6,744 bases of DNA, from positions 1 through 6,744 of the forward strand of contig CAYLJJ010000183.1 of assembly GCA_964384025.1 (NCBI GenBank), written 5' to 3'. The position numbers were made by a program, and so were the translations under genes. This DNA is from CAYLJJ01 sp964384025 (GTDB taxonomy: Bacteria > Myxococcota_A > Bradymonadia > UBA7976 > UBA1532). The notes below the pieces were generated by a model that did no database searches, was not told the DNA's origin, and saw nothing but the letters and a program-made list of their open reading frames with translations. This document shows positions 6,447-6,744 of the stretch, in pieces (position 1 is the first letter of the stretch; each line of letters opens with the position of its first letter).

Positions 6447-6719
6447 TCATCTGAGCACTCTCAAGCGCCGCCTCCGCCGAAGGAGCCAGAGGGCTCCCAA
6501 GCCTCCGAAGAAAAGCGGCACCCCTATTTGAACCCAGGCAGCCAACAACACCAGCTTATGAGATTGACTGCCATCCACTCTGAGCACCGTGCTCCAATCG
6601 ATCTTGAGCGCTGACCAACTCGTCATGACAGGAGCCACAGCTCCTTGCGTTGATCCAAGGGCTGCCGGGATCAGGGTAGAATTCCTGAGACCCACTCGTT
6701 CCGTTTCCGATATTCCCAT
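6447..6719 (-). CDS. Small C-terminally membrane-anchored protein, possible remnant
   Basis: A 90-residue ORF on the same strand as the giant gene, with TGA at 6447-6449. The N-terminal 50 residues are not recognised. Residues about 56-80 (VLLAAWVQIGVPLFFGGLGA...) form one hydrophobic membrane span, followed directly by a very basic tail RRRRRLRVLR, so the C-terminus should lie in the cytoplasm. The shape, a short soluble part, a proline-containing span and an Arg tail, resembles the C-terminal end of GldG-like ABC-transporter-associated proteins, but this is weak. All three minus-strand frames have stops in 6720-6744, and no good ribosome site precedes the ATG (AGGAAG lies 18 bases away). 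It may be a genuine small gene or the 3' remnant of a longer broken one. Confidence 0.5.
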   Translation of the reverse strand: MGISETERVGLRNSTLIPAALGSTQGAVAPVMTSWSALKIDWSTVLRVDGSQSHKLVLLAAWVQIGVPLFFGGLGALWLLRRRRRLRVLR

Positions 6720-6744
6720 TCTATATTAAAGACTTAGCTTCCTA

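Noticed and set aside
6720..6744. AT-rich TTTAATATAGA before the small gene as a promoter
   Set aside because: TAATAT lies only three bases from the ATG, too close to act as a -10 box for that start, and no -35 is visible in the window.

Overview
The window is almost entirely one very large secreted protein gene on the minus strand. It starts at about 6221 (or 6290) and is still open at base 1, giving at least 2073 codons. The reading frame was checked at many points and is unbroken; short ORFs on the plus strand are shadows of it. A second, small minus-strand gene (6447-6719) lies upstream, with a GC-rich intergenic gap of about 225 bases between them. No RNA genes, insertion sequences, CRISPR arrays or convincing promoters were seen.

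The big protein is a mosaic. From the N-terminus it has: a signal peptide; a compact domain ending in a PRQ...SVAYARQAEK motif, like the N-termini of many secreted or tail-fibre-like proteins of Myxococcota/Bradymonadales-type bacteria; five VDGxGSxLDxDxLDG repeats at 34- or 39-residue spacing; a fibre-like segment (residues 342-429); five calcium-binding-type EGF domains (residues 430-622); a WTG...WSSGRNW cap typical of bacterial beta-helix surface proteins; and then at least four and a half tandem units of 288-290 residues. Each unit seems to combine a beta-helix-like stretch, an invariant C-x7-C-AGGG motif, and an ~87-residue module that resembles the barrel domain of phage baseplate J proteins.

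The organism is probably a marine or predatory deltaproteobacterium in the broad sense (Bradymonadales/Myxococcota-like). The grounds are the N-terminal domain, the LDxDxLDG repeats, the bacterial EGF tandem and the repeat architecture. This is recognition of family style, not a database match. GC content falls from about 55-65 % upstream of the gene to about 35-40 % in the tandem repeats.

The likely role is a long, rigid, cell-surface or secreted adhesin or fibre: the N-terminal part exports or anchors it, the EGF array forms a Ca-stiffened stalk, and the tandem units extend it. Function is inferred. The last ~60 bases (1-62) no longer follow the repeat and have a different base composition, so either the protein changes module there or the sequence end is unreliable.
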